Source of the DNA: Paracoccaceae bacterium
Lineage (GTDB): Bacteria; Pseudomonadota; Alphaproteobacteria; Rhodobacterales; Rhodobacteraceae
Assembly (NCBI GenBank): GCA_024644285.1
Contig: JAHELH010000164.1
Span: 1-5,770, forward strand
Reading direction: 5' to 3'
Length of the DNA: 5,770 bases
Numbering within the stretch: the stretch's first letter is position 1; each line of letters begins with the position of its first letter. Made by a program: the position numbers and the translations under genes. Positions 5,230-5,770 of this stretch are shown here, piece after piece. Below the pieces are notes generated by a model. It searched no databases. It was not told where the DNA came from and was given only the letters and a program-made list of their open reading frames with translations.

Positions 5230-5770
5230 GCCGCCTCGATGCCGCGCTGGCGGCCATCGACGCGGCGAATGCCGCCGATCCGCGGAGGGACGGCGACGCG
5301 CCCGAGGCGCTGCTTTACGGCCAGCGGATGAGCGCCGAACTGGATCGATTGCACCCCGAGGCGTCGGACGTTCTGCGCATCGCGGCACGCGGCCAGCATA
5401 TCGAGCGCTGGGTGCTGCCGCGCGCCGATTACCCCGAGGGCCGCACCGGCTACCTGACCTGGCGGCGCGACCTGGCGCGGCATCATGCCGACCGCGTGGG
5501 CGAAATCATGGCCGGGGCCGGGTACGGCGCGGAAGAGATCGAAGCGGCGGGCGCGATGCTGCGCAAGGAGGGGCTGAAGCGCAATCCGGAGGTGCAGGCG
5601 CTGGAGGACGTGATCTGCTTTGTCTTCCTGAAATGGTATTTCGCGCCCTTCGCGGCCAAGCATCCCGACGACAAGGTGCAGGGCATCGTCGAGAAGACCG
5701 CGCGCAAGATGTCCGAGCCGGGCCGCGCGCGGGTGCTGGAGGAATTCGATCTGCCGGATCACCTGGCCGC
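5226..5770 (+). CDS. DUF4202 family protein, C-terminus cut by the window edge
   Basis: The reading frame is open from the ATG at 5226 to the end of the window (181 codons) with no stop. I recognise the DUF4202 pattern: an N-terminal D-x-x-N-x-x-DP segment, ALLYGQRMSAELDRL, the block ARGQHIERWVLPRADYP, the block GRTGYLTWRRDLARHHA, then ALEDVICFVFLKWYF and KTARKMSEPGR near the end. Conserved histidines and acidic residues (H58, H86-H87, E127-D128) recall the all-helical HD-type metal proteins, but that is only a resemblance. There is no signal peptide or membrane segment, so it should be cytoplasmic. The biochemical function of the family is unknown to me. The four-base overlap with the regulator gene implies a functional or stoichiometric link, perhaps in nitrogen-oxide metabolism. 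At 181 codons it is probably nearly complete. Confidence 0.88.
   Translation, partial: MSRLDAALAAIDAANAADPRRDGDAPEALLYGQRMSAELDRLHPEASDVLRIAARGQHIERWVLPRADYPEGRTGYLTWRRDLARHHADRVGEIMAGAGYGAEEIEAAGAMLRKEGLKRNPEVQALEDVICFVFLKWYFAPFAAKHPDDKVQGIVEKTARKMSEPGRARVLEEFDLPDHLA

Overview
The window is high-GC DNA from what looks like an alphaproteobacterium. Rhodobacterales is my best guess, from codon use, protein style and the Dnr/NnrR-type regulator, but no marker gene proves it. Every base is in a gene or a short intergenic gap. There are no RNA genes, mobile elements or CRISPR repeats.

Layout. Positions 1-2695 hold a minus-strand operon. Read in its own direction it has four genes: a 60-residue single-helix protein resembling oxidase subunit IIa (2513-2695), a CuA-carrying subunit II (1925-2479), a haem-copper subunit I (181-1911), and the first 51 codons of a probable CtaB/CyoE-type haem farnesyltransferase (1-155, cut by the window edge). 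Upstream on the same strand is a second unit: a Tat-exported ApbE/NosX-like FAD:protein FMN transferase (3419-4309) and a periplasmic class I cytochrome c (2963-3394). Diverging on the plus strand are a Crp/Fnr-family regulator (4522-5229) and a DUF4202 gene (5226 to the window end), joined by an ATGA overlap.

Main observation. Subunit I keeps all six metal-binding histidines of a B-type (ba3-like) haem-copper oxygen reductase. However, the helix carrying the first CuB histidine reads HSSQQ where oxidases have HPxVY, so the catalytic cross-linked tyrosine is missing. The partner subunit has a complete CuA site. This pattern fits a non-canonical, CuA-containing nitric oxide reductase, comparable to the sNOR/NorSY class described from nitrifiers, rather than an oxygen-reducing terminal oxidase.

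How the parts may work together. Two nearly identical palindromes, TTGACTTATGTCAA at 2865-2878 and TTGACTTAGGTCAA at 4411-4424, lie upstream of the reductase operon and in the divergent apbE/regulator promoter. They match the FNR/Dnr/NnrR half-site pattern. The encoded regulator has the ExxSR recognition helix that reads such sites but lacks FNR's N-terminal iron-sulfur cysteines. The inferred model is a self-contained NO-response module: the regulator senses NO, activates both units, the cytochrome c feeds electrons to CuA, and the reductase removes NO. ApbE and DUF4202 are likely accessory, with unproven roles.
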